A DNA stretch of 64,000 bases from Faecalibacterium sp. (GCA_020025825.1 JAHHRL010000003.1:145106-209105), one strand, 5' to 3'; numbered from the stretch's first letter, positions 1 to 8,246 are shown. The notes: a model not told the origin generated them from the sequence alone. Numbers and translations are program-made.

Positions 1-1142
1 ATGCCTGTAACCGTTGCGGACAACATCAAAATCAACAGCCAAGGCAAACGCTGTTTTGCCTGCTGCCAAACCGGGGTTGCAAAATATGTAGCGTCCACGT
101 CGTCCGGCATAATCGCAGCCATCTTCTGCATATCTTCCGTGGATTCCTGTGTTAAAACGTCCACTGCGTCGTCGATGGTGACGATACCAACCAGCATACC
201 CTCTGCATCCAAAACAGGCATTGCCGTAAAGTCGTAACGCTGCATTTCACGGGCAACATCTTCCTGGTCATCGGTTGCACGGACACACACCACGTTATCG
301 TCCATCAGCTGGGCGATAGGGGTATCAAAGTCCGAAAGCAACAGGTCCTTTGCCGAAACAACACCCAGCAAACGGTTTTTTTCCACGATATAGCTGGTGT
401 ACACAGTTTCTGCGTTTTCGCCCTGCTGCCGAATTGCAGCGATGGCCTGCTGCACTGTCATATTCTTTTTTAAGCGGACATATTCCGGCGTCATAATGGA
501 ACCGGCGCTGCCCTCCGGGTAGCAAAGCAGTTTATTCAGGCTTTCCCGTGTTTCATTACTGGATTTTGCCAAAATACGCTTGACCACAGCCGCCGGCATA
601 TCCTCCAGCAAGTCGGCTGCATCGTCCAGGCTCATTTCTTCCAGTGCGTTAACAAGCTCACCGTCCGAAAAGGACTCCACCAAATCGGTACGGGCTTCGT
701 CCGACATATAGGCAAAAGCCTCGGTTGCCACTTCCTTTTGCAGCAAGCGGAATACCACCAGCCGGTTATTTTCGTCCAGTTCTTCCAGCAGTTCTGCCAA
801 GTCGGCGGGGAGCTCCTCCTCCGTTGCTTGGCGCAAGTCTGTATACTGCTTTTTCATAAGCAGCTTCAGCAGCTGAGATTTTGTTAAACGCTCACGCTCG
901 CTGTCCGGCTCTTCCTCACGGCTTTCTGCACGCACAGCTTCTTGGATATCCTCCCGGATATCCTCCATTGTTTCCGCAATATCTTCTTCCAGCGCTTCCT
1001 TAATTTCCGGAGCCAAGTCTTCCGGGAGTTCCTCGGGGGGAAGCTCCGGTAAAATGGCTTCGTGCGTCTGGGTAGGGGTAGGGTCTTTTTGCCGATTCAG
1101 GTCTTCCACATGGGTAATCGTTTCTTTGTTTTGTTGTTCCAT
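1..1142 (-). CDS. mgtE: MgtE-family magnesium transporter, C-terminal part cut off by window edge
   Basis: The minus-strand reading frame opens at an ATG at 1142, preceded by AAGGAGGAATTGCC, and runs off the window start after about 380 residues. It encodes the cytosolic half of an MgtE channel: helical N domain repeats, then two CBS domains (the first beginning near MTPEYVRLKK, the second near MDDNVVCVRATDD), and reaches the linker to the membrane domain (KQRLPWLLILM). In this family the cytosolic half closes the pore when intracellular Mg2+ is high. The N-terminus is unusual: about 85 mostly acidic residues precede the N domain. A second, complete MgtE lies at 45.5-46.9 kb and lacks this extension. 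The upstream leader holds a terminator and a possible short ORF. Confidence 0.93.
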   Translation of the reverse strand, partial: MEQQNKETITHVEDLNRQKDPTPTQTHEAILPELPPEELPEDLAPEIKEALEEDIAETMEDIREDIQEAVRAESREEEPDSERERLTKSQLLKLLMKKQYTDLRQATEEELPADLAELLEELDENNRLVVFRLLQKEVATEAFAYMSDEARTDLVESFSDGELVNALEEMSLDDAADLLEDMPAAVVKRILAKSSNETRESLNKLLCYPEGSAGSIMTPEYVRLKKNMTVQQAIAAIRQQGENAETVYTSYIVEKNRLLGVVSAKDLLLSDFDTPIAQLMDDNVVCVRATDDQEDVAREMQRYDFTAMPVLDAEGMLVGIVTIDDAVDVLTQESTEDMQKMAAIMPDDVDATYFATPVWQQAKQRLPWLLILMLSATVTG

Positions 1143-1180
1143 GGCAATTCCTCCTTTTTATAATGGGAGGTGTCTGACAA

Positions 1181-1225
1181 AACTAAAAAACGCAGCACCG
1201 AGCGGAAACTTTCCCGCTGTGCTGC
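1181..1225 (-). terminator. Rho-independent terminator inside the mgtE leader
   Basis: On the minus strand a strong hairpin (GCAGCAC / GTGCTGC arms plus an inner GC-rich stem) is followed by GTTTTTT, about 40 nt upstream of the mgtE start and downstream of the mgtE promoter. The placement suggests transcription attenuation of mgtE. The sequence does not match the M-box Mg riboswitch. Confidence 0.7.
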
Positions 1226-1253
1226 GCCCCCATTTCGCCGCAAAACCGCAATA

Positions 1254-1346
1254 TTACACTGCGATGCTCCGGCAAAACGAGGTGCGCATATTTTGTTTTG
1301 TTGCCCTGTCAGACACGCTGGCTGGTCGACTTTGAGCCGAGTCCAT
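1254..1346 (-). CDS. Possible 30-aa leader peptide upstream of mgtE
   Basis: A short ORF starts at ATG 1346, 13 nt after an AGGAGG, and encodes a 30-residue peptide beginning MDSAQSRPASVSDR. It ends just before the leader terminator. A second mgtE at 46.9 kb also has a short MD-starting ORF in its leader. The spacing to the ribosome-binding site is long, and an overlapping GTG-initiated frame exists at 1360, so translation is uncertain. Confidence 0.3.
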   Translation of the reverse strand: MDSAQSRPASVSDRATKQNMRTSFCRSIAV

Positions 1347-1391
1347 AAAAATATGTTCACCTCCTACTACCGCAACATACGTATCATTATA

Positions 1392-1420
1392 ATTGTAACA
1401 CCCTGTATATATCGGGTCAA
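1392..1420 (-). promoter_or_regulatory. mgtE promoter
   Basis: Minus-strand -35 TTGACC (1415-1420) and -10 TACAAT (1392-1397) are separated by 17 bp. Transcription would start near 1385, giving a leader of about 240 nt before mgtE. Confidence 0.65.
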
Positions 1421-1433
1421 CCGCAGGAAAGCA

Positions 1434-1476
1434 AAAAGTTTTCCACGGGATGCGCTATCGCTGGTGGAAAACTTTT
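1434..1476. terminator. Bidirectional terminator downstream of the (p)ppGpp synthetase
   Basis: Thirteen-base arms (AAAAGTTTTCCAC and its complement) enclose an 18-nt loop containing CGATAGCG, with T-runs on both sides. It lies just after the stop of the relQ-like gene. The arms contain a TTTTCCAC core that resembles a DnaA box by coincidence. Confidence 0.75.
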
Positions 1477-1485
1477 GCGTTGAGA

Positions 1486-2169
1486 TTAGATATTGGCTTT
1501 TTGCCGCAGCAAATCCATTTCTTCATCTAAGTCCATACTGTTTTGGGCACATTTGAAAAGCGCCTGCTGCATTTCCTCGGTAAATTCAGTACCCTTTTTA
1601 TAGCGCAGCTGGTGCTCCAAGCTGGCCCAGCAATCCATTGCAATGGTGCGCAGCTGAATCTCCACCTTCATCATGCGCTTTTCCTTTTCCAAAAAGATAG
1701 GAATTTCCACAATCAGGTGCAAGCTGCGGTATCCGTTCGGCTTTGGGTTTTTAATGTAGTCCTTGATTTGCAGCAGGGTAACATCATCCTGAATCAACAG
1801 GGCATCGGCCAATTTATACACGTCCTGCACAAAGGAGCACACGACACGGACGCCTGCAACGTCGTTTAGGTTTTTTTCCATTGCGGAAACGGTCAAATCC
1901 AGATTTTTGCGCTCCATTTTTTCAATGATGCTGGATACCGATTTTAAGCGGGACTTGATACCGCTGATAGGGTTACGGTCGTTTTGCAGGGAGTATTCCT
2001 CGTCCAGCACTTCAAACTTGGTTTCTACTTCCTTCATGGCGCATTTATAGTAGGACATCAGCCTGCGAAACTCCAGACTGCGCTCCTTGGTGCGCTCCAG
2101 CACTTCTTTATCACTTCTGGTTAATACAATAGTTTCCTGCGCTGCTTGTGCGCGTGTTACATTACTCAT
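1486..2169 (-). CDS. relQ: Small alarmone synthetase, RelQ/YjbM type GTP pyrophosphokinase
   Basis: The 227-residue protein is a single RelA/SpoT synthetase domain without hydrolase, TGS or ACT domains. It should transfer pyrophosphate from ATP to GTP or GDP to make (p)ppGpp. Visible family motifs are RLKSVSSIIEKMER, DVAGVRVVCSF, the DYIKNPKPNGYRSLH block that binds nucleotide, and the VEIQLRTIAMDCWASLEHQLRYK block. The start at 2169 follows AAGGAGCAAAC. It stands alone between the mgtE leader and a hypothetical gene on the same strand. Small synthetases of this class usually respond to envelope stress or are allosterically activated, but nothing here shows which. Confidence 0.92.
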   Translation of the reverse strand: MSNVTRAQAAQETIVLTRSDKEVLERTKERSLEFRRLMSYYKCAMKEVETKFEVLDEEYSLQNDRNPISGIKSRLKSVSSIIEKMERKNLDLTVSAMEKNLNDVAGVRVVCSFVQDVYKLADALLIQDDVTLLQIKDYIKNPKPNGYRSLHLIVEIPIFLEKEKRMMKVEIQLRTIAMDCWASLEHQLRYKKGTEFTEEMQQALFKCAQNSMDLDEEMDLLRQKANI

Positions 2170-2264
2170 GTTTGCTCCTTATTCCAATACCACGCGCCGA
2201 ACAGTACCCCCTTGCCATTCGCAAAGCCACATGGATTGGTTATGTATTTACAATTATTTCAGCG

Positions 2265-2612
2265 TTATTGTGAAATGGTAGAAAAGCCGCTTTCCTTTAG
2301 AATATCTTCCACTTCCTCGGCAAAGCTCTGATTGCTGCCCCAGCTGATATTAAAAATGCCTGTACCGCCGCCGCTGCCAACAATATCCGCAGTTTGGCCC
2401 TCAGGTGTTTGCATCAGCAGAATCTGCACGCTGGTATATCCGCCATTACGCATAAAATACTTTTCAAATCCCAGCAAAATCATCTGCATGGACTGGGACT
2501 CTCGCCGGATATCTGCTATTTTTTCATATTCTATTTTCCGCTGCAAAGCTGCCGCTACATCACGAATAGAGTTTTTGCTATCGCCCACCATTTTAATCAC
2601 TGTTGCTGCCAT
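2265..2612 (-). CDS. Hypothetical protein, 115 aa
   Basis: This small soluble protein has a strong ribosome-binding site (AAGGAGGAAACCAT) before the ATG at 2612. No signal peptide or membrane segment is visible. The N-terminal half is predicted to be helical and charged (IRDVAAALQRKIEYEKIADIRRES). The C-terminal half contains a glycine-rich turn (VGSGGGTGIFNISWG) and an acidic helix. I do not recognise the family with confidence. It is encoded on the same strand as the upstream PFOR gene but separated from it by terminators, so it is probably transcribed independently. Confidence 0.75.
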   Translation of the reverse strand: MAATVIKMVGDSKNSIRDVAAALQRKIEYEKIADIRRESQSMQMILLGFEKYFMRNGGYTSVQILLMQTPEGQTADIVGSGGGTGIFNISWGSNQSFAEEVEDILKESGFSTISQ

Positions 2613-2641
2613 ATGGTTTCCTCCTTATCGCTGTATGAACA

Positions 2642-2684
2642 TAAAAAAACAGTCCTTTCCATATATTGTAACGGAAAGGGCTGT
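2642..2684 (-). terminator. Terminator just upstream of the 115-aa gene
   Basis: On the minus strand, 12-base arms (ACAGCCCTTTCC / GGAAAGGACTGT, one G-T pair) enclose a 12-nt loop, followed by TTTTTT. The loop also contains a TACAAT that sits 17 bp from TTGCAA (2688-2693), so the same bases could be the promoter of the downstream gene. It therefore either ends upstream transcription or acts as an attenuator. Confidence 0.55.
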
Positions 2685-2710
2685 CAGTTGCAAATTTTTA
2701 CATAAAAATA

Positions 2711-2889
2711 CCTCCCCATTGCCGCGGTTGCAAAGGGGAGGCTAAAAACGATATTCGTTTTTCACGTCGGCAAGATTCCCGAAAAGCGGGTCTTATGCAG
2801 GCGGTGAAACAAGGTATCCGCAAAGCGGACCTTATGCTTCCGGTACGCACAAGCCGTACTTTCAAGGGCCCTCCCGGGCGCTTTTTTGG
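2711..2889. other. Intergenic tandem-hairpin region between PFOR and the hypothetical gene
   Basis: This stretch holds consecutive inverted repeats: CCTCCCC/GGGGAGG at 2711-2741 (a terminator when read on the minus strand, followed by TATTTTTA), an AAAAACG/CGTTTTT stem at 2743-2763, two 27-nt look-alike hairpins at 2771-2797 and 2810-2836, a GTACG/CCGTAC stem near 2842-2860, and a GCCC/GGGC stem followed by GCTTTTTT at 2866-2887 that reads as a plus-strand terminator. It could be the PFOR terminator region or a small structured plus-strand RNA. No convincing protein is encoded. Confidence 0.5.
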
Positions 2890-2968
2890 TATTTTATGTG
2901 CCCACGCCCACGTCTGGGCATGGGACACGTAAAATCACAAGTATACAGGATTTTTAGTAATTGCTAAA

Positions 2969-5900
2969 TTACTTGTACAGCTCAACCAGGCGAGTCAGGT
3001 GCTCGTAACGAGCCTCAGCTGCCTTCTGGTTACGATCGAACAGTTCCTTTGCACGATCGGGGAATGCACGGCTCAGGCGGCTGTAACGAGTTTCAGTTGC
3101 CAGGAAGTCCTGGTACTTGTCGTAGCTGCCGGGCTTGCTGTTCAGAGTGAAGGGGTTCTTGCCCTGTGCCTTCAGTGCAGGGTTGAAGGTGAACAGGTTC
3201 CAGTAACCAGCCTCAACGGCCTTCTTCATCTCGTTCTGGCAGTTGGTCATGCCGCCCTTGATGCCGTGCAGCTCGCAGGGAGCGTAGCCGATGATCAGGG
3301 ACGGGCCGGGGTAAGCCTCAGCCTCAGCAATAGCCTTGACAGCCTGGGTCATGTTAGCGCCCAGAGCGATCTGTGCCACGTAGATGTAGCCGTAGGTCAT
3401 GCAGATCTCAGACAGGCTCTTCTTGCTGATTTCCTTACCAGCTGCAGCGAACTGGCAAACCTCACCGATGTTGGAAGCCTTAGAAGCCTGTCCACCGGTG
3501 TTGGAGTACATCTCGGTATCGAAGACCATCACGTTGACGTCCTCGCCGGAAGCCAGGACGTGATCCAGGCCGCCGTAACCGATGTCGTATGCCCAGCCGT
3601 CGCCGCCGAAGATCCAGACGGACTTCTTAGCGATGAACTCCTTCTGGCTCAGGATTTCCTTAGCCAGAGCGTTGTCGCTCATCTTCTCCAGCTCGGCAAT
3701 CAGTGCCTTTGCAGGCTCATCGTTTGCCTTGGTGTTGCCCTTGGTCTCGATGAACTTTGCGTAAGCTGCCTTGTAGGACTCAGACACATTCTCGTCAGCA
3801 GCCAGCTCAGCCATACGGTTGATCAGGTTCTCACGGATGGTCTTCTGGCCCAGGTACATGCCCAAGCCGTGCTGTGCGTTATCCTCAAACAGGGAGTTGC
3901 ACCATGCGGGGCCGTGGCCGGAATCCTTGTTCACAGTGTAGGGAGAGATTGCTGCGGTACCGCCCCAGATAGAGGAGCAGCCGGTAGCGTTGGAGATGTA
4001 CATCTTCTCGCCGAACAGCTGAGTGATCAGACGTGCGTAGCTGGTTTCTGCACAGCCAGCGCAGGAGCCGGAGAACTCCAGCAGGGGCTGGTTGAACTGA
4101 GAACCAATAACAGAATCGTCTGCGAAACGAGTGGGCTTCTTGGAAATGTTAGCCACACAGTAATCGAAGACTTCCTGCTCAGCAGCCTGGCTCTCCTGAG
4201 GCTGCATGGTGATTGCCTTAGTGGGGCAGACGGTGACACACTCGCCACAGCCCATGCAGTCCAGCGGAGAAATAGCCATAACAAACTTGTACTGGTTTGC
4301 AGGCTTATTGTCGCGGCTCTTGGTCTGTGCAGGTGCAGCAGCCAGCTCCTCAGCAGTCAGCATGAAGGGACGGATGGTAGCGTGAGAGCAAACGAATGCA
4401 CACTGGTTACAGCCAACGCACTTGTCTGCGTCCCAAGCGGGAACGGTAACGGCAATACCACGCTTCTCGTAAGCAGAAGCGCCCTGCTCCCATTCACCGT
4501 CGGGGTTGACCATGAAGGAAGAAACAGGCAGGCTGTCGCCGTCCATACGAGAGATGGGCTCCATAACCTCACGGATCTGCTTGACCAGTGCGGGTGCACC
4601 CTTCAGCTCTGCGGGAGCCGGATCAGCAGCGGGGTTGGACCACTCTGCGGGAACCTCGACCTTGTGGATTGCTTCCAGACCAGCGTCGATAGCCTTCCAG
4701 TTCATCTCAACAACGTCCTGGCCCTTCTTGCTGTAGGACTTTTCAGCAGCCTTCTTCATGAAGGTAACTGCGTCGTCGATGGGCATAACATCAGCCAGCT
4801 TGAAGAAAGCAGACTGCAGGATGGTGTTGGTACGCTTGCCCATGCCGATTTCGATAGCCTTATCGATAGCGTTGATGGTGTACAGCTGAATGTTGTTGTC
4901 AGCGATGTACTTCTTAGCCTCGGCGTTCAGGTGCTGGCCCAGCTCCTCATCGGTCCACTGGCAGTTGATCATGAAGATGCCGCCGGGCTTAACGTCCTGC
5001 ACCATCTTGATGCCCTGGTTGATGTAAGAAGGAGTGTGGCAGGCAACGAAGTCAGCCTGGTTGATGTAGTAGGGGCTGTGGATCGGGTTGTCGCCAAAGC
5101 GCAGGTGGCTGATGGTGACACCGCCGGTCTTCTTGGAGTCATACTGGAAGTATGCCTGAACATACTTATCAGTGTGGTCACCGATAATCTTAACGGAGTT
5201 CTTGTTTGCGCCAACGGTACCGTCGCCGCCCAGACCCCAGAACTTGCACTCCTTGGTGCCCAGAGCTGCGGTGATGGGAGCGGGCTTGACCTCAGGCAGA
5301 GACAGGAAAGTCACGTCGTCGGTGATGCCCAGGGTGAAACGTGCCTTGGGCTCGTCCTTTGCCAGGTCTGCAAATACTGCAAAGATGGAGGACGGGGGAG
5401 TGTCCTTGCTGCCCAAGCCGTAACGGCCGCCGGTCAGAACGATGTCGTTCAGGCCAGCCTCACGCAGGGTAGCAGCAACATCCAGGTACAGGGGCTCGCC
5501 CAGTGCGCCGGGCTCCTTGGTACGGTCCAGAACAGCAACCTTCTTGGCGGTCTTGGGCAGAACCTTCAGCAGGTGAGCTGCAGACCAGGGACGGTACAGG
5601 CGAACCTTAATCAGGCCGACCTTTTCGCCCTTAGCAACCAAGTAGTCGATAACTTCTTCTGCAACGTCGCAGACAGAGCCCATAGCAACGATAACACGGT
5701 CAGCATCGGGTGCGCCGTGGTAGTTGAACAGGTCATAGTGGGTGCCCAGCTTCTCGTTGATCTTGCCCATGTACTTTTCAACGACTGCAGGAAGTGCGTT
5801 GTAAGCGGTGTTGCAAGCTTCACGATGCTGGAAGAAAACGTCGCCGTTTTCGTGAGAGCCACGCATCTTGGGGTTTTCGGGATTCAGTGCCTTGTCACGG

Positions 5901-6508
5901 AATGCCTTGATAGCGTCCATGTCGCACATATCCTTCAGGTCTGCGTAATCCCACTTCTCGATCTTCTGGTACTCATGAGAAGTACGGAAGCCGTCGAAGA
6001 AGTTGACGAAAGGCACACGGCCCTCGATAGCAGCCAGGTGAGCAACAGGAGCCAGGTCCATAACTTCCTGAACGGAGCCTTCAGCCAGCATAGCGAAGCC
6101 AGTCTGGCGGACAGCCATAACGTCGCTGTGGTCACCGAAGATGTTCAGGGACTGGGTAGCAACGGTACGTGCAGAAACATGGAAAACGCTGGGCAGCATC
6201 TCGCCTGCGATCTTGTACATATTAGGGATCATCAGCAGCAGACCCTGAGATGCGGTGAAGGTGGTGGTGATAGCACCAGCGCCCAAAGAGCCGTGAACGG
6301 CACCTGCAGCGCCACCTTCAGATTCCATCTCAACAACCTTAACCTGGTTGCCGAAGATGTTCTTCTGACCGGCAGCAGACCACTGATCACAGAAGTCTGC
6401 CATAGGAGAAGAAGGGGTAATGGGGTAGATGGCAGCTACGTCGGTAAAGGCGTATGCTACATGAGCAGCAGCGGTGTTGCCATCCATAGTTTGCTTTGCT
6501 CTAGGCAT
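2969..6508 (-). CDS. nifJ: Pyruvate:ferredoxin (flavodoxin) oxidoreductase
   Basis: This is a full-length single-chain PFOR (1179 aa) that oxidises pyruvate with CoA to acetyl-CoA and CO2 and reduces ferredoxin, central to anaerobic energy metabolism. The N-terminal pyrimidine-binding region begins YAFTDVAAIYPITPSSPM. Two ferredoxin-type clusters are visible (CVGCNQCAFVCSH and CMGCGECVTVCPT). An additional cluster ligand region is GSCAGCAET. The TPP domain shows GGDGWAYDIGYGGLDH and MYSNTGGQASK. I place the start at 6508, after TGGAGGAAGAAC. An in-frame upstream ATG at 6625 would add 39 atypical residues. The gene is monocistronic with its own promoter upstream. Confidence 0.97.
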   Translation of the reverse strand: MPRAKQTMDGNTAAAHVAYAFTDVAAIYPITPSSPMADFCDQWSAAGQKNIFGNQVKVVEMESEGGAAGAVHGSLGAGAITTTFTASQGLLLMIPNMYKIAGEMLPSVFHVSARTVATQSLNIFGDHSDVMAVRQTGFAMLAEGSVQEVMDLAPVAHLAAIEGRVPFVNFFDGFRTSHEYQKIEKWDYADLKDMCDMDAIKAFRDKALNPENPKMRGSHENGDVFFQHREACNTAYNALPAVVEKYMGKINEKLGTHYDLFNYHGAPDADRVIVAMGSVCDVAEEVIDYLVAKGEKVGLIKVRLYRPWSAAHLLKVLPKTAKKVAVLDRTKEPGALGEPLYLDVAATLREAGLNDIVLTGGRYGLGSKDTPPSSIFAVFADLAKDEPKARFTLGITDDVTFLSLPEVKPAPITAALGTKECKFWGLGGDGTVGANKNSVKIIGDHTDKYVQAYFQYDSKKTGGVTISHLRFGDNPIHSPYYINQADFVACHTPSYINQGIKMVQDVKPGGIFMINCQWTDEELGQHLNAEAKKYIADNNIQLYTINAIDKAIEIGMGKRTNTILQSAFFKLADVMPIDDAVTFMKKAAEKSYSKKGQDVVEMNWKAIDAGLEAIHKVEVPAEWSNPAADPAPAELKGAPALVKQIREVMEPISRMDGDSLPVSSFMVNPDGEWEQGASAYEKRGIAVTVPAWDADKCVGCNQCAFVCSHATIRPFMLTAEELAAAPAQTKSRDNKPANQYKFVMAISPLDCMGCGECVTVCPTKAITMQPQESQAAEQEVFDYCVANISKKPTRFADDSVIGSQFNQPLLEFSGSCAGCAETSYARLITQLFGEKMYISNATGCSSIWGGTAAISPYTVNKDSGHGPAWCNSLFEDNAQHGLGMYLGQKTIRENLINRMAELAADENVSESYKAAYAKFIETKGNTKANDEPAKALIAELEKMSDNALAKEILSQKEFIAKKSVWIFGGDGWAYDIGYGGLDHVLASGEDVNVMVFDTEMYSNTGGQASKASNIGEVCQFAAAGKEISKKSLSEICMTYGYIYVAQIALGANMTQAVKAIAEAEAYPGPSLIIGYAPCELHGIKGGMTNCQNEMKKAVEAGYWNLFTFNPALKAQGKNPFTLNSKPGSYDKYQDFLATETRYSRLSRAFPDRAKELFDRNQKAAEARYEHLTRLVELYK

Positions 6509-6639
6509 TGTTCTTCCTCCATTTTGATTTGTTATACATGCCTTTTGGGGGACCGCCCCCTGGGAGCCTCCCCCTGAAAATGCGTCCCATCCGCTAAAAA
6601 AGGGCGCACTGACAGTAAAAGGCACTTTGGCTTATTCTT

Positions 6640-6668
6640 ATTCTAGCAAAACCCGTGCGCAAAGTAAA
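6640..6668 (-). promoter_or_regulatory. PFOR promoter
   Basis: Minus-strand -35 TTTACT (6663-6668) and -10 TAGAAT (6640-6645) have a 17-bp spacer. The start codon lies about 130 nt downstream, leaving a GC-rich 5' leader. Confidence 0.55.
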
Positions 6669-7019
6669 CGCAATACATGCGGAAAAATGTGACAATCTTT
6701 CAAGATTAAATCCGTCATTTTTGACAAAATGATAAAAGAGTAATTGTAACTTTTCACATAGGAATTCTTTTAATTTGCCAAAAAAGAAAAAAATCTGTGG
6801 TTTTTTCGTCCTTTTAACGAAAAAATCGCAAGGGCTATAAAACATGTGAAATCTATACGAAATATCGTTATTTTAAGCAAGAAAAGGGGATACTGCCGCT
6901 ATACCGGTTTGGGTATTTTTCCCAGTATTTTTTAGGTTTACTTTTACTATCATGGCCCATGCGCAAACATATCCCGAATAACAGCCCCTTTCTGTAAAAA
7001 ATCTTGTCATATTCGTCAA
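6669..7019. other. AT-rich intergenic region, no gene seen
   Basis: About 350 bp between the divergent PFOR and antiporter promoters is rich in A/T tracts and has no ORF with a ribosome-binding site. I see no known riboswitch or RNA gene. It probably contains upstream regulatory sequence for both genes. Confidence 0.4.
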
Positions 7020-7049
7020 TTTACAAGCTGGGTAAAAAAGCTGTATAAT
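7020..7049 (+). promoter_or_regulatory. Promoter of the Ca/Na antiporter
   Basis: -35 TTTACA (7020-7025) and a consensus -10 TATAAT (7044-7049) with an 18-bp spacer. Confidence 0.7.
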
Positions 7050-7062
7050 ACTATTTGTAAAA

Positions 7063-7084
7063 GGGGCGCTATGGCGCCCTTTTT
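7063..7084 (+). terminator. Promoter-proximal hairpin plus T-run
   Basis: A GGGCGC-TATG-GCGCCC stem followed by TTTTT begins only about 8 nt after the expected transcription start. It looks like an intrinsic terminator in the 5' leader of the antiporter gene, so transcription may be attenuated, or a very short RNA may be released. Confidence 0.55.
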
Positions 7085-7159
7085 ACTTCTTTTTTGTTTC
7101 TTTTTTTAAGGTAACGAAAATATCGTATTGATCACTACAAAAAACAGGAGGATTTTTCC

Positions 7160-8128
7160 ATGCTCATTCCCGTTCTGCTGTTTACGGTTGGTCTGCTGTT
7201 CCTGATTAAGGGCGGCGACTGGTTCGTAGACGGTGCTGTCGGCATCGCTCGCAAGTTCCATCTGCCCGAGCTGCTGATTGGCGCTACCGTTGTTTCTATT
7301 GGTACTACTCTGCCCGAGGTCATGGTTTCTACTGCATCTGCAATGACCGGCCACGGCGAGATGGCTTACGGCAACGCAATCGGCTCCATCATCTGCAACA
7401 CCGCTTTGATTGCAGCTATTACCGTTGCACTGCGCCCCGGTAAGGTTAACCCCCAGACCCTGAAGACCCCCATTGCATTCTTCTTCTTGTCTGCTGCTAT
7501 CTACACTGTGATTGCTTACACCACCGGCTACTTCAGCCGCCCGGTTGGCGTCCTGATGCTGGCTTTGTTTGTTGCTTATATGGTTCTGACCGTTGCTCAG
7601 ATGAAGAAGAACCCCGAAGCTGCTGAAGATTCCGAAGAAGTTGACGACGAAGAACGCCCCCTGAGCAAGAACCTGATTCTGCTGGTACTGGGCGCTGCTC
7701 TGATTGCTGTTGGTGCTGACCTGCTGGTTGACAACGGCACTTTGATTGCAAAGGCTTTGGGCGTGCCCGAATCCGTTATTGCACTGACCTTTGTTGCTTT
7801 GGGCACCAGCCTGCCTGAGCTGGTTACCGCTATTACCTCTCTGGTCAAGGGCCACGGCTCCTTGTCTTTGGGCAACGTAATCGGCGCTAACATCTTCAAC
7901 CTGGTACTGGTCAGCGGTGTTTCTGTTACTTTGGCACCTTTTGCTATCCCCGCTAACAGCACCATCGCAGGCATCAACACCTCTTTGCTGGTAGATATGC
8001 CCGTGATGTGGTTTGTCATGGCTTTCCTGACTCTGCCCACCTTGCTGCGTGGCAAGCTGAGCCGCTTCCAGGGTATTATCCTGCTGTGCATCTACGCTGC
8101 ATTCTGCGTATTCCAGTTTGCAATGTAA
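7160..8128 (+). CDS. Calcium/sodium antiporter, CaCA family (YrbG type)
   Basis: The 322-residue integral membrane protein shows the duplicated alpha repeats of cation/Ca2+ exchangers. The first copy has GTTLPEVMVS and GNAIGSIICNTALI; the second has GTSLPELVTAITS and GNVIGANIFNLVLV. These acidic and asparagine residues line the ion site in the family. An acidic cytosolic loop (EAAEDSEEVDDEERP) separates the two halves. About ten membrane segments are visible. The start is set by CAGGAGGATTTTTCC. It has its own promoter and a terminator on each side, so it is monocistronic. The transported ion (Ca2+, Na+ or K+) cannot be read from sequence. Confidence 0.93.
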   Translation: MLIPVLLFTVGLLFLIKGGDWFVDGAVGIARKFHLPELLIGATVVSIGTTLPEVMVSTASAMTGHGEMAYGNAIGSIICNTALIAAITVALRPGKVNPQTLKTPIAFFFLSAAIYTVIAYTTGYFSRPVGVLMLALFVAYMVLTVAQMKKNPEAAEDSEEVDDEERPLSKNLILLVLGAALIAVGADLLVDNGTLIAKALGVPESVIALTFVALGTSLPELVTAITSLVKGHGSLSLGNVIGANIFNLVLVSGVSVTLAPFAIPANSTIAGINTSLLVDMPVMWFVMAFLTLPTLLRGKLSRFQGIILLCIYAAFCVFQFAM

Positions 8129-8143
8129 GCTTTTTATTCTTTG

Positions 8144-8172
8144 GCACCTGCCCTATGGGCGGGTGCTTTTTT
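8144..8172 (+). terminator. Terminator of the antiporter gene
   Basis: GCACCTGCCC / GGGCGGGTGC stem with a 3-nt loop followed by TTTTTT. Confidence 0.85.
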
Positions 8173-8185
8173 GTTGGCGCTTTGC

Positions 8186-8214
8186 TTGACGCACTCCGCC
8201 GCTGCGGATACAAT
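8186..8214 (+). promoter_or_regulatory. Promoter of the Nudix gene
   Basis: -35 TTGACG (8186-8191), 17-bp spacer, -10 TACAAT (8209-8214). Confidence 0.65.
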
Positions 8215-8246
8215 GTAGATACTATCTAATAAAGGAGCGATGCGGT

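Noticed and set aside
1143..1390. M-box magnesium riboswitch in front of mgtE
   Set aside because: The conserved AGGTGAGGCTCCTA, CGCCAATGGG and GTGCTAAAGCTC elements are absent; only a leader with a terminator is supported.
1436..1474. TTTTCCAC cores read as DnaA boxes
   Set aside because: They form the arms of a terminator hairpin after the (p)ppGpp synthetase gene, which explains them better.
2999..6577. A 1192-residue open frame on the plus strand opposite the PFOR gene
   Set aside because: It is the antisense shadow of a high-confidence PFOR gene, with biased composition from reversed codons and no ribosome-binding site or family motif.
6669..7019. 6S, SRP or other housekeeping RNA in the AT-rich gap
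   Set aside because: No characteristic conserved structure or terminator-bounded transcript could be recognised.
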